The notes: generated by a model from the letters alone, not told the origin. A stretch of DNA of 7,752 bases from Planctomycetaceae bacterium (GCA_031267635.1 JAIRYX010000219.1:1-7752); one strand, 5' to 3'; numbered from the stretch's first letter, positions 1 to 6,835 are shown. Numbers and translations are program-made.

Positions 1-258
1 GATATTGAATATTTTGCGTTGGACAACGTCAAATATCACGGACATTTTATCACGATCTTTTACGACAAAACCGGCAAACATTACGGCAAAGGAATCGGTT
101 TTCATGTTTTAATTGACGGCAAAGAGAAATTCTCATCAGAGAACTTGCCGGAAAAACAGACAACGATTTCGTTGAATTACGTTGTCGGATTGTACAATCA
201 ATTCGAGCGGGTCAATTCGAGCTGTCTGTTGCGAGTCAATTTGATGTTAGTCGCGTAG
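1..258 (+). CDS. 3' end of an unidentified protein, possibly a glycoside-hydrolase C-terminal domain (partial)
   Basis: The reading frame is open from the first base of the window to a TAG at 256-258, so only the last 85 codons are visible and the true start lies to the left. The peptide begins DIEYFALDNVKYHG and contains FYDKTGKHYGKG followed by a VLIDGKE segment. That pattern, a beta strand with D-K-x-G-x-x-Y-G-K-G and then a 'v-DGKe' strand, reminds me of the C-terminal beta-sandwich domain of some large secreted glycoside hydrolases (MGH1-like or rhamnosidase-like) of Planctomycetota and Bacteroidota. I recall this only loosely. The last ~30 residues are less convincing, and a 10-bp direct repeat with a 14-bp period (198-207 and 212-221) lies there, so the end may be frameshifted or eroded. 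The gene converges with thiC. Confidence 0.5.
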   Translation, partial: DIEYFALDNVKYHGHFITIFYDKTGKHYGKGIGFHVLIDGKEKFSSENLPEKQTTISLNYVVGLYNQFERVNSSCLLRVNLMLVA

Positions 259-424
259 TACGTCGTTGGGTTCAACGAGCTGGTGATCAGCGACTTGATT
301 GAGTAACATATCAAGAGAAATTAAAGAACTTCGTAGTAGAGTAAAACATGAAATGCGTGATCAATGCGTAACATGACGTCCCATGAGTTCTAATAGTAAA
401 AGTCTCATAAAGATTGAGCGACAT

Positions 425-1759
425 TTACCTTTTTTCATTCCTCAATTTTTTCACCTCCGCCGAAATACGCATCGCGCAGAATTTCGGACCGCACATGGTA
501 CAGAATTGCTCCGTTTCAAGACCGGTATTGTTAGCGCATTGCGCCGCTTGTTCCTGCGACATGTGACGCGATTCGCGGTAATAACGTTCAGCAGTTTGCG
601 GGTCAAGCGATAAACGAAATTGTTCCTGCCAATCGAAATGTCCGCGTGCTCGGGAAATCGCGTCGTCGCGGTCTCTCGCGCCGGGACGTTTTCTCGCAAT
701 ATCCGCTGCGTGCGCCGCGATTTTATACGCAATCACTCCTTGTTTTACGTCTTCCAAGTTCGGGAGTCCGAGATGTTCTTTCGGCGTAACGTAACATAAC
801 ATCGCCGCGCCGTACATCGCCGCCATCGCCGCGCCAATTCCGCTTGTAAAATGGTCGTAGCCCGGCGCAATGTCCGTTACAACAGGTCCCAAAACATAAA
901 ACGGCGCGCCATGACAAACTTGAATTTGCCTTTCGATATTCATTTGAATCTGATCCATCGGAACGTGTCCCGGTCCTTCGATCATCACTTGCGTTCCCTT
1001 TGCCCAACCGCGCAGCGTTAGTTCGCCCATCACGTCAAGTTCGCCGAACTGCGCCGCATCGCTGGCGTCGGCAAGACAACCGGGACGCAAACCGTCACCG
1101 ATACTCCACGTGACGTCGTATTCCCGCAAAATATCGCATAAGTCTTCAAAATGTTCATAAAACGGATTTTCTTTTTTGTGAATAGTCATCCATTTCGCGG
1201 TCAACGATCCGCCGCGACTGACGATGCCGAGAAGCCGTTTATCCGCCAGCGGCAAATGACGTTGTAACAAGCCGCAATGAATTGTCATATAATCCACGCC
1301 TTGTTTTGCCTGCTTTTCGACAACATCGAGAAAGTCGTGCGGTTTCATGTCGGCGATATCGTCGAGTTCCTCGCACATTTGATAAAGCGGCACCGTTCCG
1401 ACCGGTACGCGCACACCGTTGATAACACGTTGACGAAGTTCGTTAATTTCCGCACCGGTGGACAAATCCATCACCGTGTCCGCGCCGTATTGAATCGCAA
1501 CGTTCACCTTTTCGAGTTCGTTTACCGTGTCGCCCAACAATGCCGAATTTCCGAGATTCGCGTTAATTTTTGTTCTCGTCGCGATTCCGATTCCAATAGC
1601 ATCCAAACCTCTTTGAAGATGCACTTTGTTTGCCGGAATAACCATCCGCCCCGCTGCTATTTCGTCGCGCACCAACTCCGCCGAAAGTTGTTCGCTTTTT
1701 GCTACAGTCATCATTTCCGGGGTGATTTCACCCGCCTTTGCTTTGAGATATTGCGTCAT
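425..1759 (-). CDS. thiC: phosphomethylpyrimidine synthase ThiC
   Basis: ThiC is a cytosolic radical SAM enzyme that rearranges aminoimidazole ribotide into hydroxymethylpyrimidine phosphate, the pyrimidine half of thiamine. The 444-residue protein matches the short bacterial/archaeal form without the N-terminal extension of the ~630-residue E. coli enzyme. Visible family signatures are TKINANLGNS (63-72), SRGGS (181-185), GDGLRPG (221-227), EGPGHVP (261-267) and YDHFTSGIGAA (301-311). The C-terminal iron-sulfur motif is Cx2Cx4C with C420, C423 and C428. The ATG start fits the short-form N-terminus MTQYLKAKAGEITPEM. No Shine-Dalgarno is visible ahead of it. No other thi gene is nearby, and no intact TPP riboswitch is recognisable upstream. 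The full set of core motifs indicates a functional enzyme. Confidence 0.97.
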   Translation of the reverse strand: MTQYLKAKAGEITPEMMTVAKSEQLSAELVRDEIAAGRMVIPANKVHLQRGLDAIGIGIATRTKINANLGNSALLGDTVNELEKVNVAIQYGADTVMDLSTGAEINELRQRVINGVRVPVGTVPLYQMCEELDDIADMKPHDFLDVVEKQAKQGVDYMTIHCGLLQRHLPLADKRLLGIVSRGGSLTAKWMTIHKKENPFYEHFEDLCDILREYDVTWSIGDGLRPGCLADASDAAQFGELDVMGELTLRGWAKGTQVMIEGPGHVPMDQIQMNIERQIQVCHGAPFYVLGPVVTDIAPGYDHFTSGIGAAMAAMYGAAMLCYVTPKEHLGLPNLEDVKQGVIAYKIAAHAADIARKRPGARDRDDAISRARGHFDWQEQFRLSLDPQTAERYYRESRHMSQEQAAQCANNTGLETEQFCTMCGPKFCAMRISAEVKKLRNEKR

Positions 1760-2018
1760 TATTTTACTTTTGTTTGATTCTTCAATTAAGATTTTTTCCG
1801 CGAGACATTAGGATTCAGGTTGCAGATACCAGATGTTGGTTTGCCGCACTTCCACACTTTGAAAACCGTCCCTTCAAACTCCCGTCTTCTGCCCTTCTTC
1901 TTTGAAAATGAAAAACGGTTCATCCGATAAGTTTATGCCTTATTCGTTCGTATTTTAAAAGCGGACAAATTGTTACAATAAAAGGAGCTACAATACATTC
2001 TTTTAAAAGGAGTCAAAC
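1760..2018. other. intergenic stretch upstream of thiC without a clear gene
   Basis: This spacer would contain the leader of thiC on the minus strand. I find no open frame with recognisable content. On the minus strand there is an isolated ACCTGA-like word near 1816-1821 but no CTGAGA partner, so a TPP riboswitch is not supported. A weak imperfect inverted repeat (AAAACCGT at 1862-1869 with ACGGTT at 1915-1920, and TTCAAA at 1873-1878 with TTTGAA at 1901-1906) encloses a pyrimidine-rich tract. It could be a poor hairpin or chance. Two AAAAGGAG words, 25 bp apart, lie at the right end (1980-1987 and 2005-2012). Confidence 0.4.
2005..2012 (+). promoter_or_regulatory. strong Shine-Dalgarno-like site lacking a start codon
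   Basis: AAAAGGAG is a near-ideal ribosome binding site, and a translation start would be expected about 7 bases on. At that place the sequence reads AT followed by CCG CCA GAG. One missing G would give ATG in frame with the zinc-ribbon-like reading frame that follows. An identical AAAAGGAG lies at 1980-1987. The site supports the idea that the downstream frame was once translated. Confidence 0.4.
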
Positions 2019-2213
2019 TATCCGCCAGAGATATATTATATCACACGCTTGGAATTCGTGGATACCGGTTGCGGAGTCGTTTCTGTCGGTAAAGCGAAAC
2101 TTCTCGGCAAAACCGTTCAATGCAAATGCGGACGACGATTCATCTTTCTTTGGTGGTTTCCAGTCATCGAAAGCATTCATGGACTTTCGCCGAAGCTTGC
2201 GAAAGAATGTTAG
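2019..2213 (+). pseudogene. small zinc-ribbon-like protein, apparently with a lost start codon
   Basis: A frame open from the stop at 2004-2006 to TAG at 2211-2213 encodes about 64 residues. The key stretch is GCGVVSVGKAKLLGKTVQCK followed by CGRRF. Its spacing (CG, about ten residues, G-K-x-V-x-C-x-CG-x-x-F) resembles the small MJ0042/zinc-ribbon domains common in Planctomycetota, though the first CxxC is reduced to a single Cys and the second is CxC. No ATG, GTG or TTG sits at a sensible distance from the strong AAAAGGAG at 2005-2012. A single-base deletion in an original ATG at 2020-2021 would explain this. Alternatives are a non-canonical start, or a TTG at 2049 with no ribosome site. It converges with the isochorismatase-family gene. 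The recognition is by eye from a short motif. Confidence 0.35.
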
Positions 2214-2251
2214 AATATTGTGATGGAGTAAATAGGATTTAAATGTCCCAG

Positions 2252-2833
2252 TTACGGCTTAACTCTTCGAACAAGACGGCTGATTTCTTTGAAGTGCGGG
2301 TTGTCGGCGGTGCGACACCACTGAAATAATATTGATTCGGTGGTGGTCAAAAAACAACCGGATGTTTCAAGCCGTCGTAACGCAAAATTGTAATCGTCGG
2401 CAAAACGCGAGCGAGTTGCGTCCGCCGCTAAATGAATTTCATAACCGAGCGACATAAGATCAAGCGCGGTTTGCAATACACAAACGTGCGATTCGACTCC
2501 GATAAGGACAAGCTTCTGAATCGCGTCACTATGCCGTAACGTTTCCAAAAATTCCGGCACAAGACACGCGCTGAATGTTTTCTTTTCAAAAACCGCAACG
2601 TTTTCCGGTAATCTGTTTTTCAGTTCTGTCATTGTTGCGCCGAGACCTTGCGGGTATTGTTCGGTTACGAAAATCGGCACGCCAAACAATTTTACGCCGT
2701 CGATCAGCTGTCTCGCATTCCAAACGACAAGATCGCCGTCTTGTATCGCCGGAACAAGCCGCTCTTGAATATCAATGACCAACAACGCACTGTTGTCCGG
2801 CGATAATAACGTCATATTTTGTTCAAATGTCAT
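2252..2833 (-). CDS. isochorismatase-family cysteine hydrolase
   Basis: A 193-residue cytosolic hydrolase of the isochorismatase/nicotinamidase superfamily, whose members hydrolyse C-N or vinyl-ether bonds using an Asp-Lys-Cys triad. The expected elements are in order: LLVIDIQERL with catalytic Asp21, VTEQYPQGLG (57-65), EKKTFSA with Lys84 as the likely catalytic lysine, and GVESHVCVLQTA with nucleophile Cys118 after the Glu-Ser bend typical of the family. Length fits the short YcaC-like subgroup. The substrate cannot be told from sequence. ATG at 2833 is used, but Met7 is equally possible, and neither has a Shine-Dalgarno. It starts 33 bp after the BON-domain gene on the same strand with no visible promoter or terminator between, so the two are probably cotranscribed. 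Confidence 0.92.
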   Translation of the reverse strand: MTFEQNMTLLSPDNSALLVIDIQERLVPAIQDGDLVVWNARQLIDGVKLFGVPIFVTEQYPQGLGATMTELKNRLPENVAVFEKKTFSACLVPEFLETLRHSDAIQKLVLIGVESHVCVLQTALDLMSLGYEIHLAADATRSRFADDYNFALRRLETSGCFLTTTESILFQWCRTADNPHFKEISRLVRRVKP

Positions 2834-2866
2834 CGTATTTTACGTTTTTGCGAGAACAGTAAACAA

Positions 2867-3646
2867 TCACTCTTTTTCCACCGGCGGAACGACCAACGTA
2901 GAATCAATCGCTGAATCAACCGTCAATGACGGGTCAACGACTAGATCGTTCTTCACCGTATAGATTCCCGGTTCAAAACCTAAATATATTTCGATTCTCT
3001 TGCGCTGTTCCGGATTGGAAACTCGCCCTTGAAGATGTATTGTCGAGCGGTAAAATTCAAGTGTGAGATTTGCGGCTGGCGGAAGGTTAAATTTGTCGGT
3101 AATATCGGTCAAGATAGCGGCGGCGCGAAGTTGATTGGTTTCCGCGATTTTTTCCGCCGTCAAAATTTCCGACTCTTTCATAAAACGCAGACGCGGCGAA
3201 TAGATTCCTGTTGTACGGTTAATTGTCGTCGCTTGTGCGGCATTTACGGTTGTATCAATGTCGCCGATAACAAGCCGTCCTTCGTCGGCTACGGCAGGTA
3301 TTGCGGCGTCGTTTAGATTGAAAACATTTTGCATTGCCGATCCCGTCGTCAGAAAAAGCGACATATTACTGACTCCAGCGGTATCTAACATTCGCGACGG
3401 ATCGCTCGTGTCTAACATCTGCACCATTGCGTCCGCACCTTCAAGCCGCCGTGTTTTGAGCGTGTCACGATCAACTCCTCGTTCGCCTGACGCGCTAAAC
3501 AATCCGACACGCGACGCTCCAAATAGCGCCGACCGACGTGAATTCGACGTGGTTGCCGCCGGCACGGGCTGCGCGAAAGATTCAATGATCATTCCGACGG
3601 TAAAAGCCAAACAACATATCCCAAGAATAACGAAACGGCGTAACAT
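2867..3646 (-). CDS. exported protein with C-terminal BON domain
   Basis: A 259-residue protein beginning MLRRFVILGICCLAFTVGM, a typical signal peptide (basic n-region, hydrophobic core) with probable cleavage after SFA at residue 25. Residues 26-150 are low in recognisable features. Residues ~175-238 look like a BON domain: a helix (AAAILTDITDKF), then NLTLEFYRSTIHLQGRVSNP, then helix EQRKRIEIYLG and the strand TVKNDLVVD, matching the family pattern of 'v-G-x-V-x-l-x-G-x-V-x-x-x-x-r' and 'V-x-N-x-l-x-V'. BON domains usually act in the periplasm or at membranes, often binding lipid or stabilising envelopes. The frame stays open to 3874, but the extension holds the promoter at 3705-3732 and would bury the signal peptide, so 3646 is chosen. 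It leads a two-gene unit with the hydrolase downstream. Its precise role is unknown. Confidence 0.8.
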   Translation of the reverse strand: MLRRFVILGICCLAFTVGMIIESFAQPVPAATTSNSRRSALFGASRVGLFSASGERGVDRDTLKTRRLEGADAMVQMLDTSDPSRMLDTAGVSNMSLFLTTGSAMQNVFNLNDAAIPAVADEGRLVIGDIDTTVNAAQATTINRTTGIYSPRLRFMKESEILTAEKIAETNQLRAAAILTDITDKFNLPPAANLTLEFYRSTIHLQGRVSNPEQRKRIEIYLGFEPGIYTVKNDLVVDPSLTVDSAIDSTLVVPPVEKE

Positions 3647-3704
3647 AGCGTTTTGACAAATAAAGAGGAAGTTTGCGGAGAACAAGCATGAGATTCTAGT
3701 TTTA

Positions 3705-3732
3705 ATTATGATTCCCAAAACAAAATTGTCAA
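3705..3732 (-). promoter_or_regulatory. sigma70-type promoter for the BON/hydrolase genes
   Basis: Read on the minus strand, a perfect -35 box TTGACA (3727-3732) is followed after 16 bp by CATAAT (3705-3710), five of six matches to the -10 consensus. Transcription would begin near 3698, about 50 nt before the ATG at 3646. This placement supports 3646 as the start rather than the longer open frame. No experimental evidence is available. Confidence 0.6.
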
Positions 3733-3834
3733 ACGAAAAATGATCGCTTTGCAGAAAAAAATGCCAATAGAGGACGCCGACCAAACATGAATATTCTATT
3801 TTTACCACAAAGAAATAAGGATTAAGACGCGAAC

Positions 3835-3862
3835 TTGTCAGAGTAACCGTTTTGTGTATAAT
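3835..3862 (+). promoter_or_regulatory. sigma70-type promoter pointing towards the serpin gene
   Basis: TTGTCA (3835-3840, five of six to the -35 consensus) and a perfect TATAAT (3857-3862) are separated by 16 bp. The predicted start near 3869 leaves a leader of about 230 nt before the serpin ATG. That is long, so either the leader has a function or this promoter makes a separate small RNA. In an AT-rich spacer a chance match is possible. Confidence 0.45.
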
Positions 3863-4084
3863 AAAAAAATTCACATGAGAAACAGAATGCGTTTTTTATA
3901 CGAAACTCAAACTGCCAATAAAAATTTTCATCCACCACAAAGGCACGACGATTTTTAGAAAAAATTGAAAAGCATTCTTTCTGAAAATTTGTCTATTCTT
4001 AATTTTTGAGTGTTTCACTTTTGAAGTTTTTTATTCTGTTTTCAGTTTGAGAACAAAACAACACAGCATCACCCTTTTAACTTT

Positions 4085-4088
4085 GGAG
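4085..4088 (+). promoter_or_regulatory. ribosome binding site of the serpin gene
   Basis: GGAG lies 9 nt ahead of the ATG at 4098. It decides between this start and the in-frame TTG at 4047, which would put 17 extra residues before the signal peptide. It is the only good Shine-Dalgarno in front of an intact gene in this window. Confidence 0.7.
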
Positions 4089-4097
4089 ACATTTTTT

Positions 4098-5438
4098 ATG
4101 ACCTACCGTATTATTTTTCGATTTGCGTTGCTGATAAGTTTGTGTGGAGTTGCCGTGCCTTCTTTTTTAAACGCACAAGAAACGCCGCCCGCTTCCGTAC
4201 CGGCGACGCCATCTGCCGAGCCGCCAAAGTCAACAGAAACACAAGAAACTACCGAGCAGCCGAAACCAGTCGAAACGCCCAAATTGCCGTTATCGAAAGA
4301 AGGTTTTAACTCGGCGTTGGCGGTTCAGTTTTTGGCGTACAACACTTATTCGCAGTTGGCTGCGTCGCAAAAAGATAAAAACTTTTGTTTTTCGCCGTTG
4401 TTGCTCGCAAAACAGTTGACAGTTTTACGCAACGGAGCGAGCAACGGAAAAACCGCCGAAGAGCTTTTTAATATTTTTCCGGTCGATATGACGAATTTGA
4501 AAACGGCGGATTTAGCGGAAAATTTCAATCAAATGTCAACCGCCGTTTTTCGGCAAGGAATCAAAGCTCCGCCGAATTTGCCTGCGACATTTGCACACGT
4601 TAACGCGGTTTGGATTCCTGCCAATTATCCGATTGTAGAACAATACATCAATGGAATCAAAACGTTTTTCCATACCGATTTATATGCTGTTGATTTCATA
4701 GGAAACCGCGACGACGCAATCAACACGCTCAATGCGTGGTCGCGCGACTCTACAAATGGAAAAATTCCGAGCGTGATTGACGAACCCATCAAAACGTCGC
4801 TGCCCGGCGACGTTTCAATAATCGCCGCCGGAATCGCCGCTTCCACGCCGCGTCTGCTAACGCCGTTTCATCAGCAATATACAAGCGAACAAGAATTTAC
4901 GACAATCACCGGCGAAAAAAAGAAAACGCCGATCATGCGGCAAATCACTCCGCAGCTTCTTTATTTTGAGACGCCGGAATTAACGCAAATTGTCTCCTTG
5001 CCGTGCGTCGAGGAGAATTTATATGTGGTTGTATTCCTTCCGGCTACCGGAAAGCTTGACGCTTTAGAACGTCAAATGACTCCGGCGTTTTTGAGTCAGG
5101 CGTTTGCGCGGTTACAAACACAAACGGTTGACTTGACATTGCCGAAAACAACGTTGACAAGCTGCCTTGATCTCACGCCGACATTACAACAACTCGGTTT
5201 ACAAACGGCGTTGTCGGCGGACGCAGACTTTTCTTTTGTATCGCAATCGAAAGAGAATCCGCTCAAACTGACAAGTTTACTCCATGAAACGCAGGTTGCG
5301 ATTCTCGAAACCGCCGCGCAACCGCAGCAAATTCCGAAACCAACCGCTCTATTTTACGCGAACAGACCATTTGTGTTCCTTGTCTGGAACGTCAAAACCG
5401 CCACGCCGCTCATCGTCGGACGGATTGTTCATTTGTAA
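4098..5438 (+). CDS. secreted serpin-fold protein with shortened reactive-centre loop
   Basis: A 446-residue protein with a signal peptide (residues 1-26, cleavage after LNA), a Pro/Thr/Glu-rich linker (~27-66) and a serpin domain (~69-446). Serpin landmarks are: NFCFSPLLLAKQLTVLRNGA with GKTAEELF (95-124), LNAWSRDSTNGKIPSVID (211-228), TPFHQQYTSEQEF then GEKKKTPIMRQ (255-282), LPCVEENLYVVVFLP (301-315), LPKTTL, LTPTLQQLGL, DADFSF (348-380), and the C-terminal YANRPFVFLVWN with VGRIVHL. Classical serpins trap serine or cysteine proteases by cleavage and insertion of the reactive loop. Here, between VAILE (400-404) and the NRPF strand, only about 17 residues remain and the hinge consensus E-E-G-T-E-A-A-A is missing apart from ETAA. 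I count roughly 12 residues fewer than usual. It is therefore probably non-inhibitory, or works by another mechanism. The conserved Trp before the TPF motif is also replaced. Confidence 0.88.
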   Translation: MTYRIIFRFALLISLCGVAVPSFLNAQETPPASVPATPSAEPPKSTETQETTEQPKPVETPKLPLSKEGFNSALAVQFLAYNTYSQLAASQKDKNFCFSPLLLAKQLTVLRNGASNGKTAEELFNIFPVDMTNLKTADLAENFNQMSTAVFRQGIKAPPNLPATFAHVNAVWIPANYPIVEQYINGIKTFFHTDLYAVDFIGNRDDAINTLNAWSRDSTNGKIPSVIDEPIKTSLPGDVSIIAAGIAASTPRLLTPFHQQYTSEQEFTTITGEKKKTPIMRQITPQLLYFETPELTQIVSLPCVEENLYVVVFLPATGKLDALERQMTPAFLSQAFARLQTQTVDLTLPKTTLTSCLDLTPTLQQLGLQTALSADADFSFVSQSKENPLKLTSLLHETQVAILETAAQPQQIPKPTALFYANRPFVFLVWNVKTATPLIVGRIVHL

Positions 5439-5483
5439 TCTCTTCAACTAAAAACAAAAGTATGATGCAACGAAAATATGTAA

Positions 5484-5531
5484 CTATTCAGCGACCCAAG
5501 CCAAATAAATCCGCGCTGGGCAACTGAATAG
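5484..5531. repeat. imperfect inverted repeat, possible terminator or small element
   Basis: Arms CTATTCAG (5484-5491) and CTGAATAG (5524-5531) are perfectly complementary over 8 bp. Inside them CCCA (5495-5498) pairs with TGGG (5517-5520) across a 3x3 internal loop, leaving an 18-nt apical loop. It stands 45 nt after the serpin stop and is followed by GTATGTTTTTAG. That T run suggests a weak rho-independent terminator for the serpin. Similarity between the outer flanks (ATGTAA on the left, GTATGT on the right) could instead mark the ends of a tiny transposon-derived element. Confidence 0.45.
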
Positions 5532-5621
5532 GTATGTTTTTAGTATTCTCCGCGCCGCCGCGATTCGGTGAGAAATAACGTCTCTGTCCATAAATCTTGC
5601 CTCAAAATATTTCAATTCTCA

Positions 5622-6782
5622 ATGCACAATACAACTTACAAAGCGTCGGACTTTGGGCGGTATCCGCTCATGTTTTATTACGAAGTCACGCAAGCGTGCG
5701 ACTTGGTTTGCAAGCATTGCCGCGCGTCGGCGCAGGAACACGCCGCTTCCGACGAGCTTTCCACCGAGCAATCGCTGGCGTTAATTGACGAAGTTGCAAA
5801 GTTTGAACGCAAACCGACAATGGTGTTTACCGGCGGCGACCCTCTCAAACGCGGCGATTTGTTTCCGCTCATTCGTTACGCGGTGAATCGCGGGATTCAA
5901 ACCGCATTGACTCCCTCCGCAACGCCGTTAGCGACTCGCGGGGCGTTTGAACGCGCAAAAGAAGTCGGCGTGCAGGCGTTGGGAATTAGCGTTGACGGTC
6001 CGAACGCGACGGTACACGACGCATTTCGCGGCTTCGAGGGAAGTTTCGCTAAAACGCTGGAAATGCTGGAGTTTGCGAGACAACTCAAATTTCCCGTGCA
6101 AGTCAATACGTCGGTAACGCGGCGGAATGTTGATTTGCTCGACGACATTGCTGAATTGCTTGCCGACAGGGGAATTATGATGTGGTCGGTCTTTTTTCTC
6201 GTGCCGGTTGGTCGCGGACTCGAAGAAGAACGAATCAAGCCGGAAGAATATGAAACGGCGTTTGCCAAGTTATGGCGGCACGCGCAAAGGAAACCGTTTG
6301 CCGTCAAAACGACCGAAGCGCCGCATTACCGCCGGTACGTTTTGCAACAAGGCGGCGATCCGTTAGCGTCGCACGAAACAAAGACGCAAAAAATGATGGC
6401 GCAAAATAAGACGCCTCGTCAAAATCCGGCGCAAAGACCGCATCGAAGCGGCACGCATCGTGCGCCGCTCGGCGTAACCGACGGACGCGGTATTATGTTT
6501 GTGTCGCAAAACGGCGAGATTTACCCGGCGGGGTTCTTACCGGTGATGTGCGGGAAATTTCCGAACGATTCGCCCGCGGATGTTTATCGTTCGCATCCGG
6601 TATTTCAAGCGTTGCAAGATCCGAACAATTATCACGGCATTTGCGGGCAATGCGAATACCGGTTGGTCTGCGGCGGTAGCCGCGCACGGGCTTATGCTGT
6701 CACCGGCGATTATCTCGGCGCCGAGCCGGATTGCGTTTATCAAATCGGACAACGCGAATTGGTCGCGCCGGAAGAATGCTAA
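5622..6782 (+). CDS. radical SAM/SPASM enzyme, TIGR04053-like
   Basis: A 386-residue enzyme with a radical SAM core and a SPASM-type C-terminus. The CxxxCxxC motif for the SAM-binding [4Fe-4S] cluster is C26, C30, C33 in EVTQACDLVCKHCRA. GGDP (71-74), TPSATPL (98-103) and ISVDG (122-126) follow as expected in the barrel. The SPASM-like part has Cx2Cx5C (C341, C344, C350), then GGSRARAYAVTGDYL and C371. The wording TPSATPL, FFLVPVGRG, KTTEAPHYRR and GGSRARAYAVTGDYL matches the family I know as TIGR04053, related in architecture to the heme-pathway enzymes AhbC/AhbD and NirJ. The substrate is not known to me. Residues ~243-283 form a hydrophilic, Gln/Lys/Arg-rich insert. ATG at 5622 is preferred, because an upstream in-frame GTG at 5568 adds 18 unrelated residues. 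Neither has a Shine-Dalgarno. It appears monocistronic. Confidence 0.93.
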   Translation: MHNTTYKASDFGRYPLMFYYEVTQACDLVCKHCRASAQEHAASDELSTEQSLALIDEVAKFERKPTMVFTGGDPLKRGDLFPLIRYAVNRGIQTALTPSATPLATRGAFERAKEVGVQALGISVDGPNATVHDAFRGFEGSFAKTLEMLEFARQLKFPVQVNTSVTRRNVDLLDDIAELLADRGIMMWSVFFLVPVGRGLEEERIKPEEYETAFAKLWRHAQRKPFAVKTTEAPHYRRYVLQQGGDPLASHETKTQKMMAQNKTPRQNPAQRPHRSGTHRAPLGVTDGRGIMFVSQNGEIYPAGFLPVMCGKFPNDSPADVYRSHPVFQALQDPNNYHGICGQCEYRLVCGGSRARAYAVTGDYLGAEPDCVYQIGQRELVAPEEC

Positions 6783-6835
6783 AAGAGACCAGCGGGATTC
6801 CGGGAAATTCTGGGACAGGACAACATTATTAGGTA

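Larger units (their letters stand above)
3647..4097. other. AT-rich divergent regulatory spacer between BON and serpin genes
   Basis: This 451-bp spacer separates two divergently read genes for exported proteins. It contains two outward-pointing sigma70-like promoters (minus at 3705-3732, plus at 3835-3862) about 100 bp apart, so both units could share a regulator acting between them. The rest is very AT-rich with A and T runs and no convincing open frame. The frame reaching left from 3874 has no protein-like features before residue 77. From the plus promoter to the serpin start there would be a long leader of roughly 230 nt, in which I see no known riboswitch. Confidence 0.5.

Noticed and set aside
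451..1777. Several other open frames on both strands within thiC
   Set aside because: They overlap a complete and clearly functional thiC frame and have no recognisable content.
1760..1920. TPP riboswitch ahead of thiC
   Set aside because: Only an ACCTGA-like word followed by an AATG is present on the minus strand. The CTGAGA element and the paired arms are missing.
2020..2223. A second open frame starting with ATC at 2020
   Set aside because: It has no recognisable motif and no standard start. The frame with the CG and CxCG pattern is the better candidate.
3647..3874. N-terminal extension of the BON protein to 3874
   Set aside because: It would put 76 atypical residues before a good signal peptide and contains a strong promoter on the same strand.
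4047..4097. TTG start at 4047 for the serpin
   Set aside because: The ATG at 4098 has GGAG nine bases upstream and begins directly with a signal peptide.
5568..5621. GTG start at 5568 for the radical SAM gene
   Set aside because: The added 18 residues show no family similarity, and the ATG at 5622 fits the usual short lead before the cluster motif.
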